NCBI GenBank assembly: GCA_035486355.1
Contig: DATHNE010000061.1
Location: 1-22,482 of the forward strand
DNA length: 22,482 nt
Reading direction: 5' to 3'
Source of the DNA: Palsa-883 sp035486355
Lineage (GTDB): Bacteria; Pseudomonadota; Alphaproteobacteria; Acetobacterales; Acetobacteraceae
Part shown: positions 14,066 through 22,403 of the stretch, piece by piece
Layout of the letters: each line of letters begins with the position of its first letter
Numbering within the stretch: position 1 is the first letter of the stretch
Position numbers and translations under genes: made by a program
Notes under the pieces: generated by a model
Database searches by the model: none
Seen by the model: the letters and a program-made list of their open reading frames with translations, nothing else
Told to the model about the DNA's origin: nothing

Positions 14066-15340
14066 CTAGGTCCCTGGCTTCTTGTAGACGTACGGCACCG
14101 TCGCATACTTCTTCGGCCACACGATCGGCGCATCCGCCTGCGACTGCTTGGTCTCGGAATATTGCAGGATCGTCAGCGGCGCATCAAGGAACTGATGATA
14201 GTGCCAGGCGGGTTCGTGCGAGGTTGAGAATGAATACTTGCCGCGCACGCCAATATAGCTGGTGGTTTCCAGCGCCTTGATGATCGCCGGTCCCTCCGTG
14301 TTGCCGGCACGCTTGATCGCATCGAACAATAGCCAGGCACCGTCATAGCTTTCCATCACCGCGCCGGACGGATCGGCACCCTTGCTGCGCTCTTTGTACG
14401 CCGCGACAAACGCCTTGGTCTTGTCGTTCCACGACGCCTGCGGCAGGCCGACATTCTCCGTGCACAGATAATTGCCGGCGTCGCCGACATTCTCCCAGAA
14501 CGTTGGATCGACCGCTTCGCCACCGGAATTGTAGATACCACAATTGGCCGTCGGGGCGAAACCAAGATCGTGCGCCTGCCGCACCATCGGATACGCGCCG
14601 GCCTCGGCATAGACGCTGAGGAAGAAATCGTACGCTGGCTTCTCGCTCTTGAAGCGCAGAATCTGCGCGGTGAAATCCGTCAGGTTCGGGTCCGCATCTA
14701 CCGCAGTGAACTTGACGCCCGCCTTGGTCAGCTCCTGCTGCACCAACGTGCGCGCCGACAGACCTACGTCGTCCTTCTCGGCGATGATGGCGACATTCTT
14801 GAAGCCGGCGGCAGCGATCCATTGCCCGATCGTCACGTCAATCAGCGATACTGCCGGGGCGTTGCGGAACACCTCGGGATAGCCTTTGGCGGTGATCTGG
14901 TCGGACCACACATCGCAGGCCATGAACGGCGTGCCGTATTTGTGGAACACCTCCATCTCGGCCAGTGCGACCGGGGAATGGAATTCGCCGAACACGGCGA
15001 CAGCCTTGTTCTGCTGCACCAACCGTTCCGCCGCCGTGCGGCCCTCGGCCGGCATGCCGCGCGTGTCGGCATAGGTGATCTCGACGGGGCGGCCTAGAAT
15101 GCCGCCCTGCTTGTTGATCTCCTCGGCCGCGAGGATCGCGGCATTTTTCATGTTGGCGCCCTCGGCGTACCCGCCAGGCGGCGATAGTGGGCCGACCCAG
15201 CCAATGCTGATCGGTTCAGCGCCGCGCGCGCGCCGGCCGAGCAACGGCAAGGTCGCCGCGGCACCAGCACCGGCCAATGCCGTGCGGCGCCCCAGGGCTG
15301 TTCCGGTCACTGAGGTGGAGGTCGCTGATTCACGCGGCAT
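14066..15340 (-). CDS. ABC importer periplasmic substrate-binding protein, HAAT family
   Basis: A 424-residue type I periplasmic binding protein of the branched-chain amino-acid/amide family (Peripla_BP_6). It captures the ligand and delivers it to LivHM. The N-terminus has twin arginines and a hydrophobic core, GRRTALAGAGAAATLPLLG (17-35), with probable cleavage near the Ala of ARGAEP, so export by Tat is likely. The mature part starts ISIGWVGPLSPPGGYAEGANMKNAAILAAEEIN, typical for the family, and continues with the two lobes (VAVFGEFHSPVALAEMEVF; VAIIAEKDDVGLSARTLV; YNSGGEAVDPTFWENVGD). I choose ATG 15340 because GAGGAG lies six bases upstream and the signal peptide follows at once. It is the first gene of the operon. 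The ligand cannot be assigned; leucine-type, amide or urea-like substrates are all possible. Confidence 0.92.
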   Translation of the reverse strand: MPRESATSTSVTGTALGRRTALAGAGAAATLPLLGRRARGAEPISIGWVGPLSPPGGYAEGANMKNAAILAAEEINKQGGILGRPVEITYADTRGMPAEGRTAAERLVQQNKAVAVFGEFHSPVALAEMEVFHKYGTPFMACDVWSDQITAKGYPEVFRNAPAVSLIDVTIGQWIAAAGFKNVAIIAEKDDVGLSARTLVQQELTKAGVKFTAVDADPNLTDFTAQILRFKSEKPAYDFFLSVYAEAGAYPMVRQAHDLGFAPTANCGIYNSGGEAVDPTFWENVGDAGNYLCTENVGLPQASWNDKTKAFVAAYKERSKGADPSGAVMESYDGAWLLFDAIKRAGNTEGPAIIKALETTSYIGVRGKYSFSTSHEPAWHYHQFLDAPLTILQYSETKQSQADAPIVWPKKYATVPYVYKKPGT

Positions 15341-15675
15341 TGGGAACTCCTCATGCGGGGATTTGGCAGCTGAGACGAGTACCCAATGACGATCCCGCGA
15401 CCACACTGGCAGGTCAACGACCAATCTGTGACACACACCGCCGTGCAGTCTCGCCGTGGCGAGCAGCATCGCGTGGGCTCCAGCCGTTATTCACGCGACG
15501 GCCTGCTTAATCCAGCATCAAAAGCGAGTGTTGCCGAGTTATCACATTCGCGGATTTCGTACCACAGACCTCTCTCAAGCCTGCAAGCCACGCGCCACCT
15601 GAGCTAAAGTATTGCGGTGTAACCTTTGGCCATCGACGGACCTCCCCTGCCCAATCTGACTTTGTCCGTGTGCTG
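15341..15675. other. Intergenic region between divergent ABC operon and rnr
   Basis: This 335-base stretch separates the divergently oriented substrate-binding gene and RNase R. Apart from the candidate minus-strand promoter, I see no gene, RNA or repeat. All three plus-strand frames were read just upstream of rnr for the missing helix-turn-helix part of RNase R, without success. The segment 15500-15625 is more A+T-rich than its surroundings. Confidence 0.5.
15389..15417 (-). promoter_or_regulatory. Candidate promoter of the ABC operon
   Basis: On the minus strand TTGACC (15417-15412) is followed after 17 bases by GATCGT (15394-15389), giving a strong -35 and a weak -10 match to the sigma-70 consensus. 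It would place the transcript start about 40 bases before the ATG at 15340. The weak -10 suggests an activator may be required. Confidence 0.3.
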
Positions 15676-17709
15676 ATGCCTAGGCCGCTCCCCCCGCGCG
15701 GCGGCCAGCGTGGCAGCCGTTCTGACCGGCGTCCCCCGCGAACACAGGCAACTTTGCCCGAGGTCGCGGTGGTGCAGATCACTGGCACCGACCCGGACGG
15801 AGACGCCGTCGCCCGACCCGTTTCGTGGGACAGTTCGGATCCACCCCCGATGATCCTGATGGCCCCCGAGCCACGCGGCCGTCCGGCGCTGGCGCCGGGG
15901 GAGCGCGTATTGGCACGGTTGCGGCCGCTGTATGGGGGACGTCCCGGGCGCTACGAGGGGCGCAGCATCCGCCGGCTGGATGCCGCGCCCGGTCGCATCA
16001 TCGGCGTGTTCCGACCTGGCAAACCTGACGGACGCATCATCCCCACCGATCGGCGATCCAAGGCCGAATGGATCGTGCCACTGGGCGAGGACCAAGGCGC
16101 GGTGGCTGGCGAGATCGTGTTGGCCGAGCCGCTGCCGCACCACCGCCTCGGCTTGAAACCCGCGCGCATCATCGAGCGCCTCGGCACTATGGGCGACGCG
16201 CGATCGATCAGCCTGATCGTCCTCCACACCCATGACATTCCTCAGGCGTTTCCTGACGCCGCCGTGGCCGAGGCCGCGCGTGCCCGCCCTGCCCCACTCG
16301 CCCGTCGCACCGACCTGCGTGATCTGCCGCTGGTGACCATCGACGGCGCGGACGCGCGCGACTTCGACGATGCCGTGTTCGCCGAACCGGTCGACGGCGG
16401 CTTCCGGCTGGTCGTCGCCATCGCCGACGTCGCGCACTACGTGCGACCGGGCGCGGCCCTGGACCATGCGGCGCGCACGCGCGGCAACTCAGTCTACTTC
16501 CCCGACCGCGTGGTGCCGATGCTGCCCGAGGCGCTATCGAACGGCCTGTGCAGCCTGCGCCCGAACGAGGACCGCGCCTGTCTGTTCGTCGAGATGTCGA
16601 TCGACACCAACGGCCGGAAGCTCGCACATCGGTTCGGACGTGGTCTAATGCGCAGTGTGGCGCGCCTCACTTACGAAGGCGTGCAACAGGCGCACGAGGC
16701 GGGCGATGCCACGCGGCCACTCGCGCCGCTCTACGCCGCCTTTCGCGCGCTGCTCGCCGCCCGCCAGGCCCGCGGCACGCTCGATCTCGACCTACCCGAG
16801 CGACAAGTGCAACTCGACAACGCAGGTCGCGTTGCTGCCGTGCTGCCGCGGCCGCGCCTCGACAGCCACAGGCTGATCGAGGAGTTCATGGTGTTGGCCA
16901 ATGTCGCCGCGTCCGAGGAGCTGGAACGGCGCCGGCAACCGGCGATGTACCGCGTGCATCCCCCGCCGACAGTGGAAAAGCTTGCCGGGCTGCGTGATTT
17001 CCTGAGCAGTCTTGGCATCACGCTCCCCCCGGGCGATCAGTTGCACCCGCGTGACCTCGAGCGCGTGCTGCGCCGTGTCGCCGGCACCGAGGATGCGTCG
17101 CTGGTGAATCAAGTGATGCTGCGCAGCCAATCGCAGGCGTCCTACAGCCCGGACAATATCGGTCATTTCGGTCTAGCCCTGTCTCGCTACGCCCATTTTA
17201 CCAGTCCGATCCGCCGCTACGCCGATCTGCTGGTGCATCGGGCATTGATCACCGGTCTCAAGCTGGGCCCAGGAGGCCTCGATGCCGAAGAAGCCGCGCG
17301 CTTCGCCGACACCGCGGACCATATCACCGCCACCGAACGCCGCGCCCAGCTCGCCGAGCGCGATGCGATCGACCGCTACCTCGCTGCGTTCATGGCGGAC
17401 AAGGTCGGCGCGCAGTTCACCGCGCGGGTTTCCGGGGTGACCCGGTTCGGGCTCTTCGTCACCGTCGCGGAAAGTGGCGCCAGCGGTCTCGTTCCGCTGT
17501 CCGCGCTGCCGGACGATTTCTGGCAGTACGACGAGAAGGGAAGCACGCTGGCCGGCCGGCGCTCACGCGAGAGGTTCAGTCTGGCGCAGGCAGTGACGGT
17601 GCGTTTGGCCGAAGCGAGCCCGGTTACCGGCGGCCTGATCTTTCACATTGTCCCGGATCGTGCCGCCACGCCGGGGCGCCGCGCAGGCAAACGGGCACGC
17701 CCCAGATGA
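15676..17709 (+). CDS. rnr: Ribonuclease R, lacking the N-terminal HTH domain
   Basis: A 3'-5' exoribonuclease of the RNase II/R family that degrades structured RNA. From ATG 15676 it has 677 residues; GTG 15670 is an alternative. Numbered from GTG 15670, LPEVAVVQITGTDPDGDAV (29-47) is the family's first segment after its N-terminal helix-turn-helix, then comes the cold-shock region GRIIGVFRPGKPDGRIIP (108-125). The RNB catalytic motif TIDGADARDFDDAV has Asp225, Asp231, Asp233 and Asp234. RGNSVYFPDRVVPMLPE and FTSPIRRYADLLVHR (conserved Arg) follow, then a C-terminal S1 domain (ARVSGVTRFGLFV). The usual first 60-80 residues are missing and the frame upstream, open to a TAA at 15508, shows no similarity. 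No Shine-Dalgarno sequence is evident. In relatives rnr directly follows topA; here 8.7 kb intervene. The protease gene downstream overlaps by ATGA. Confidence 0.88.
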   Translation: MPRPLPPRGGQRGSRSDRRPPRTQATLPEVAVVQITGTDPDGDAVARPVSWDSSDPPPMILMAPEPRGRPALAPGERVLARLRPLYGGRPGRYEGRSIRRLDAAPGRIIGVFRPGKPDGRIIPTDRRSKAEWIVPLGEDQGAVAGEIVLAEPLPHHRLGLKPARIIERLGTMGDARSISLIVLHTHDIPQAFPDAAVAEAARARPAPLARRTDLRDLPLVTIDGADARDFDDAVFAEPVDGGFRLVVAIADVAHYVRPGAALDHAARTRGNSVYFPDRVVPMLPEALSNGLCSLRPNEDRACLFVEMSIDTNGRKLAHRFGRGLMRSVARLTYEGVQQAHEAGDATRPLAPLYAAFRALLAARQARGTLDLDLPERQVQLDNAGRVAAVLPRPRLDSHRLIEEFMVLANVAASEELERRRQPAMYRVHPPPTVEKLAGLRDFLSSLGITLPPGDQLHPRDLERVLRRVAGTEDASLVNQVMLRSQSQASYSPDNIGHFGLALSRYAHFTSPIRRYADLLVHRALITGLKLGPGGLDAEEAARFADTADHITATERRAQLAERDAIDRYLAAFMADKVGAQFTARVSGVTRFGLFVTVAESGASGLVPLSALPDDFWQYDEKGSTLAGRRSRERFSLAQAVTVRLAEASPVTGGLIFHIVPDRAATPGRRAGKRARPR

Positions 17710-19250
17710 CCCGGCTTGGCGCACTGCTGCTCTTGCTGCTGTCCGCCCCGGCGCTCGCACAGACCGGGTCGCCGACGAAATTCGACGCATCCCGCGCGAC
17801 CGAGGTCTACACCACCGCACTGACGTTCATGATACCGCGCACGCTCGAGCCGGTGCCGCTCGCCCAATTGACGGTCTGGGGGCTGAACGGGTTGACGGCG
17901 CTCGACCCGGATGTCGGCGTCGGTGTGCAAGGGCCCAATCTGGAACTCACTCTGCCCGGCCGCGTGCTGGCCAGTTCCGCACCGCTCCAGACCGAGGACC
18001 CCGCCGCTTGGGCGTCCCTTGCCGCGCGCTTCGCACAGGCCGCCTGGACCGCGTCCGCCAAGATCCGACGGGCCGGCACCACCGGGGTGATCACCAACTT
18101 CTTCGACGAGATCTTCAACCATCTGGATCCGTACTCGCGCTACGTCCCGCCGCGCCAGGCCGCCGAGGATCGTGAACGTCGCTCCGGCAGTGCCGGCGCG
18201 GGCCTATCGCTAATGTCGGATCACGATCGCATCGTGGTGCAGCAGGCGATCGCCGATGCGCCCGGTGCCGCCGCCGGGATCAAAACCGGCGATACGATCC
18301 TCGCGGTCAACGGCCAATCGACGCTACACATAGATCCGAACACCGTCACCGGATGGATCGAGGGACCAGAGCAGACGCGGGTCAGCATCACATTCCGAAA
18401 CCGCGACACCCGCGCGCGCACCGTCGATATCATGCGGGTGATGGTGCCACCGCAGACCGTGTTTGCGTCGAGGTTGCACGACGCGCTGCTGCTACGCATC
18501 GCAGACTTCAATCACGAGACCAGCGTCCGCGTCGCGCGAGCCCTGACCGATGCGCTGCATGCCCCACCGGGAGCGGCCCATCCGATCGACGGCATCATCC
18601 TCGACCTGCGCGGGAACCGCGGCGGGTTGGTGACCGAATCGACCGGCGTCGCGGACGAGTTTCTCCCGGCCGGGCTCGTCGCCCAGGCGATCGGCCGTGA
18701 CCCCGACGCGACCCGCATCTGGCGTTCCGATGATGGCCAGCTCGCCGGGGATTTGCCGGTCGTCGTGTTGGTCGACGGCCGCACGGCCAGTGCCGCGGAG
18801 ATCCTGACCGCAGCACTGTCTGACCGCGGGCGAGCCGTCGTGGTTGGCAGTGCGACGTTGGGCAAGGGTTTGGTGCAGACCATCGCGCCGCTACCCGACG
18901 GCGGGGAGCTGTTCGTCACCTGGAGCCGCGTGCTGGCGCCACGCGACTGGCCGTTGCAGGGGCTGGGGGTGCTACCCCAGGTCTGCACCAGCCTTGGTCA
19001 TGACGCACTGGCCAGTGAACTGGCCAGCCTGGATGACGGCACCCAGCCAATGGCCGAGGCGCTGGCGCATCATCGCGCGGCGCGCGCCCCGCTGCCGCCC
19101 GCGCAGGCACTGGCCATTCGCGGCGCCTGTCCAGCCGCCGAGGGCACCGACGCTGACATCACCACCGCGGATTATTTGATCCAGCATCCGGCCGCCTATG
19201 TGACGGCGCTGCTGCCGCCGATGCGCTTCGGCGCGTCAATGGCCAGGTAA
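17706..19250 (+). CDS. S41-family carboxy-terminal processing protease (CtpA-like), exported
   Basis: A 514-residue serine protease of family S41 acting in the periplasm. Residues 1-18 form a clear Sec signal peptide (LGALLLLLLSAPALA, cleavage after ALA). A PDZ-like domain spans about 163-245 (GAGLSLMSDHDRIVV, AAAGIKTGDTILAVNG). The catalytic domain has IDGIILDLRGNRGGLV (294-309). The Ser/Lys dyad is Ser362 in DGRTASAAEI and Lys387 in TLGKGLVQ, with the 25-residue spacing of E. coli Prc. NFFDEIFNHLDPYSRYVPP before the PDZ domain is typical of the family. The start overlaps the rnr stop in ATGA, so the two are translationally coupled. The C-terminal 100 residues are less conserved, and the 3' end overlaps a glycosyltransferase remnant on the other strand. 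The target is unknown. Confidence 0.92.
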   Translation: MTRLGALLLLLLSAPALAQTGSPTKFDASRATEVYTTALTFMIPRTLEPVPLAQLTVWGLNGLTALDPDVGVGVQGPNLELTLPGRVLASSAPLQTEDPAAWASLAARFAQAAWTASAKIRRAGTTGVITNFFDEIFNHLDPYSRYVPPRQAAEDRERRSGSAGAGLSLMSDHDRIVVQQAIADAPGAAAGIKTGDTILAVNGQSTLHIDPNTVTGWIEGPEQTRVSITFRNRDTRARTVDIMRVMVPPQTVFASRLHDALLLRIADFNHETSVRVARALTDALHAPPGAAHPIDGIILDLRGNRGGLVTESTGVADEFLPAGLVAQAIGRDPDATRIWRSDDGQLAGDLPVVVLVDGRTASAAEILTAALSDRGRAVVVGSATLGKGLVQTIAPLPDGGELFVTWSRVLAPRDWPLQGLGVLPQVCTSLGHDALASELASLDDGTQPMAEALAHHRAARAPLPPAQALAIRGACPAAEGTDADITTADYLIQHPAAYVTALLPPMRFGASMAR

Positions 19251-19516
19251 GCGGACGAGAACCTCGCCACGCAGCCGCGCGCCCCAGCGGCCGCGATACG
19301 CATTGTCGCTACGCGCCAGATCGGCGCGCAACGAGGCCGGCATCGGCCACGCGACAGTCGGCATCGGGCGGCCGCGGCGACGGCCTGTATGGTGGATCCG
19401 AGCAAGCCGCGGCGCAGGCCTTTGAACGCGGGGGCAATCGGGGCGACTGTCTCTTCGGCCCGGTCAAGCGCCAGGGTTACCACATCGACGTCATAGGGGT
19501 CACGTGGCGACCCCAT
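19236..19516 (-). pseudogene. Second GT2 glycosyltransferase, N- and C-terminal remnant
   Basis: The minus strand has an ATG at 19516, directly abutting the TGA of the preceding glycosyltransferase gene. It opens with DPYDVDVVTLALDRAEETV, which looks like the N-terminal strand and helix of a GT2 enzyme. After about 40 codons the homology stops. From about 19370 a different frame encodes ASLRADLARSDNAYRGRWGARLRGEV and ends at TGA 19238-19236, resembling a C-terminal tail. The catalytic middle is missing. The last 15 bases overlap the end of the S41 protease gene on the plus strand. The family call is from pattern memory on short segments, so moderately uncertain. Confidence 0.4.
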
Positions 19517-20515
19517 TCACCCACCTGCTGCGACGCCCGGAATGGCGAGATAAGCCAAACGTTTCATCTCCCTACGGACGCGCGTGACCGTATCGAGCAC
19601 CAAGCCGCAGAGAAAGGACAGGAACGACAGCAGGACGATGCCGGTGGCCAGCACGGCGGTTGGCAGACGCAGCACGAGGCCGGTGCGCACGAACTCCACC
19701 ACCACCGGCAGGCCGAGGAGCAGACCGATCGCCAGCAGCACCAGACCGGTCAATGCAAAGAACTGCAGCGGCCGCTCTTCTTTCACTAGTTTGACGATGG
19801 TGCGCAGGATGGGTGCACCAGCGGAATAGGTGTGGAGCTTCGACGTCGACCCCGGCGGCCGGCCGCGATATGCCGTGACGACCTCGCCGATCGGCATGTT
19901 CAGCTCCAGCGCGTGCACGGTGAATTGTGTTTCTATATCGAAACGTACTGTCAAAGCGGGAAAGCTTTTCACGAAACGGCGGCTGAACACGCGATATCCG
20001 GACAGCATATCGGCGACGCGATCGCCGAAGATCTGCCGCACCAGGCCGGTGAGCACTGCATTGCCCAGGCGGTGGCCCGGCCGATAGGCCTCAATCGCGT
20101 CAGTCTGGCGCGTACCGGTCACCATGTCGAGTTGACGATCAACCATCAGGCGCAGCATGTCGGGGGCCACTGCGGCATCGTAGGTGTCGTCCCCATCGAC
20201 CAGGACAAACATATCTGCCTCGATGTCTGCGAACATGCGCCGGACCACGTGGCCCTTGCCCTGCATCGTCTCCGTTCGCACCACCGCGCCCGCGGCCCGC
20301 GCCACGGCGGCCGTACCGTCGATCGCGTTGCTGTCGTAGACGCAGACGCGTGCATTCGGCAGCGCCGGGCCGAAGTCGGCGACCACTTACCTGATGGCGA
20401 TCTGCTCGTTGTAGCAGGGAACCAGGACCGCGACGCGCAGGCCGTGCGGCAAGGCCAGAGATGGTGCGGGTTCGGTGGGTCTTGCTGAATCCGGCACGTT
20501 GCGCGACCAATCCAT
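19517..20515 (-). pseudogene. GT2 glycosyltransferase interrupted by an ochre codon
   Basis: A membrane-anchored family 2 glycosyltransferase of the polyprenyl-phosphate sugar synthase (DPM1/DolP-mannose synthase-like) type. The full frame runs from ATG 20515 for 333 codons, the family's normal length, but codon 43 is TAA (20389-20387). Before the stop: LRVAVLVPCYNEQIAIR, the nucleotide-binding first strand. After it: VVADFGPALPNARV, GTAAVARAAGAVVRTE, the DXD motif VLVDGDDTYD, DMLSGYRVFSRRFVKSFPAL, and two C-terminal membrane segments (FFALTGLVLLAIGLLLGLPVVVEF and the one ending CGLVLDTV). Relatives have Gln at the stop position. A GTG immediately after the TAA could restart translation, but that product lacks the conserved first strand and should be inactive. 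It belongs to the cell-surface polysaccharide cluster with gtrA. Confidence 0.8.
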
Positions 20516-20613
20516 CCGGGGTGACGGGGTCGGAATGCGCTACCATGCCCGGACACGCGGCCGGCTGGAAGGGCACGGACACGGTCAATACCCGTTCCGT
20601 CCGCACAGTACCA

Positions 20614-20874
20614 ACCAACGGTCCGCAGCAGGATGGCCAGGTCGAGGCCCAACGACCAGGTTTCGATGCATTCCAGGTCACTCTCCCCACGCCGCAGCAG
20701 CTTCTCCGCAGTGTCGGTCTCGCCACGCCTCCCGCGCACCTGCGCCAATCCGGTAAGGCCGGGACGCACGCTGTGGCGTGCCACGTAGTACGGCACGATG
20801 TGCGCGAACGGGACGGCGTCGGCGCAGGTAGCGGGCGCGTGGGGCCGTGGCCCGATCAGCGACATGTCCGGCAT
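20614..20874 (-). pseudogene. Sugar-phosphotransferase (WbaP/ExoY-like) C-terminal fragment
   Basis: The minus strand encodes the C-terminal third of a bacterial sugar transferase, the polyprenyl-phosphate glycosyl-1-phosphate transferase that starts exopolysaccharide or O-antigen repeat units. MPDMSLIGPRPHAPAT, VPYYVARHSVRPGLTGLAQVRGRRGETDTAEKL and CIETWSLGLDLAILLRT follow the family exactly. The N-terminal membrane helix and the catalytic middle with its conserved acidic motif are not found upstream in any frame. The frame runs on past the homology into the shadow of the glycosyltransferase gene. It is a truncated, inactive remnant. Confidence 0.75.
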
Positions 20875-21246
20875 TATGCAGCTACGAGCACCACGCGGCG
20901 GCTTTGCCGGAACCGCTACAGCAATATCATCCCCGCCCATGACGGGCGACGTTCCTCTGAGTGCCTTGGCGCAACGACGCAGCGCAAAGAAAGCAAGCAG
21001 GCTCGGCGAACGACGGTGAGGACAGTACCAGCTCGCCACTGGATGCCATCACCGGCTGTAGCGTTTCAATCTTGGACCGGAACATCGCCGCGATCTCCGC
21101 CTCGACACGCCGCGCTTGATCGCGCCGAGGCGCAGTCTTGGCGGCGGCTTCTCACTAAGCGGTAAATAGAACCATTGGTTGCCCCCGAATTCTCGCCGAA
21201 TGGTTAAGATCTGTGACGTGCCGATGCGATCGCGTGATATGCGCGA
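20875..21246. other. Intergenic stretch between sugar-transferase fragment and gtrA
   Basis: About 370 bases without a recognisable gene. On the minus strand a frame of about 73 codons, opening after a TGA near 21150, has a charged helix-like segment (RRVEAEIAAMFRSKIETLQ), possibly another remnant, but I cannot place it. An inverted repeat AACCATT (21170-21176) / AATGGTT (21199-21205) lies just downstream of the gtrA stop and might be its terminator. Confidence 0.35.
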
Positions 21247-21702
21247 TTATCGAAATACGACTGTACGCGCCATAAAGAAATTGACGAACATGCCGGCGAC
21301 CCCGCCCGCCGCGACCGCGTAGACCGGCTGAGCGTAACAAAGCGCCGAGAAGGTCACCAGCAGCGCGTAAGTGCCGCGGTTCAACGCGAAGCCCACCAGG
21401 TTCGTGACCAGGAACAGCGCCCATTGGTGATGCGCCTTGCCGCTGCCTTGACCGCGGAATGTCCAGATGCGGTTGAGCATCCAAGTGCCCGTGGCGGCCA
21501 CGATGTAGGAGACCGCCCCCGCCCCATACAGTCCGAGCGACGCGCGCAGCCCATAGACCACGGTCGTGTCGATGAGAAAGCCGATCACGCCGACGACGCT
21601 GAACTTCAGGAACTGCACCAGTGCGCCAATGCGGTCCGCGGTCGCATGGACGCGCAGCGGCGGTGGCAGCCAGGGAGTGAGACGAAGCAGCAGGGCCTGC
21701 AT
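21247..21702 (-). CDS. GtrA-family membrane protein
   Basis: A 151-residue protein of the GtrA/DPMS flippase-like family, which helps move polyprenyl-phosphate-linked sugars across the inner membrane during cell-surface polysaccharide modification. Four hydrophobic segments are visible: FLKFSVVGVIGFLIDTTVVY, GAVSYIVAATGTWMLNRIWTF, FLVTNLVGFALNRGTYALL and AVAAGGVAGMFVNFFMARTVVF. The motifs FSVVGVIGFLID, LNRIWTFR and VNFFMARTVVF are characteristic. ATG 21702 gives a normal N-terminus and TAA ends the gene. Its natural partner, a GT2 polyprenyl-phosphate sugar synthase, lies downstream on the same strand but is broken, so GtrA may now be an orphan. Confidence 0.88.
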   Translation of the reverse strand: MQALLLRLTPWLPPPLRVHATADRIGALVQFLKFSVVGVIGFLIDTTVVYGLRASLGLYGAGAVSYIVAATGTWMLNRIWTFRGQGSGKAHHQWALFLVTNLVGFALNRGTYALLVTFSALCYAQPVYAVAAGGVAGMFVNFFMARTVVFR

Positions 21703-21775
21703 GGGCGCGGCGTCGCATGCCGCGCGGCGGGATGCAAGGTTCGGCGGCGGCCCAAGTGCCGATAAGTGCCTCCCA

Positions 21776-22300
21776 CTATTCCCGGTCGGGATAACGGATG
21801 GCCACCACCTCGATCAGCTCCACGCCACGGGGCGTGTGCACGGCAATTTCATCGCCGTGACGCGCCCTCGCTTTGATCAGCGCCGTTGCCACCGGAGAGG
21901 TCAGGCTGATGCGGCCCCGCTCCATATCCGCTTCGTCGACGCCGACGATTGTGACCGTCCGCTCGGTGTCGCTTTCATCGGCATAGGTGACCGTCGCGCC
22001 GAAGAACACCCGATCCCGCACCGCCTGCAGCGACGGATCGACCACCTCGGCATTCGCCAGACGGCGGGTCAGAAAATGCGCCCGGCGGTCAATCTCGCGC
22101 AGGCGGCGCTTGCCATACTGATAATCGGCGTTCTCGCTGCGGTCCCCGTTGGAAGCGGCCCAGGACACGACCTCGACGACCCTCGGACGCTCCACGCGCA
22201 GAAGTTGATCGAGCTCCGCACGCAAACGTGCGTGGCCCTCGGGCGTCATGTAGACGCGGCCGTCGAGATGCAGGCGCGGGGGATCGTCGTGGTCCATCAT
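21776..22300 (-). CDS. greB: Transcript cleavage factor GreB
   Basis: GreB enters the RNA polymerase secondary channel and stimulates cleavage of backtracked transcripts. From ATG 22300 the protein has 174 residues. The N-terminal coiled coil contains the tip motif GDRSENADYQYGKRRLREIDRR (52-73), with acidic residues Asp53 and Glu56 at the positions that coordinate the catalytic Mg2+; WAASNGDRSENADYQY is typical of GreB rather than GreA. The C-terminal globular domain has VFFGATVTYADE, RTVTIVGVDEAD and SPVATALIKARARHGDEI. I choose 22300 because AGGA precedes it at good distance and the family N-terminus follows; an upstream ATG at 22357 would add 19 non-conserved residues, and ATG 22297 is equally possible. 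The gene faces away from the lipoprotein gene to its right. Confidence 0.93.
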   Translation of the reverse strand: MMDHDDPPRLHLDGRVYMTPEGHARLRAELDQLLRVERPRVVEVVSWAASNGDRSENADYQYGKRRLREIDRRAHFLTRRLANAEVVDPSLQAVRDRVFFGATVTYADESDTERTVTIVGVDEADMERGRISLTSPVATALIKARARHGDEIAVHTPRGVELIEVVAIRYPDRE

Positions 22301-22403
22301 CGGGTCCTGCAGGGGGCGCCTTCGATCAGACGTGGTTTCGTCACACTGGGGGCGCATTCTAGTGGCGACTGGCCGTGGTCGGAAATCGCGATGCGAGGGC
22401 GAG

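Noticed and set aside
15604..16467. A 287-codon minus-strand frame opposite the start of rnr
   Set aside because: It mirrors the rnr coding frame, shows no recognisable domain, and the opposing RNase R motifs are unambiguous.
20146..21039. A 297-codon minus-strand frame as one intact sugar-transferase gene
   Set aside because: Only about residues 56-142 match the family; the upstream part does not resemble the membrane or catalytic region and the downstream part is a shadow of the glycosyltransferase.
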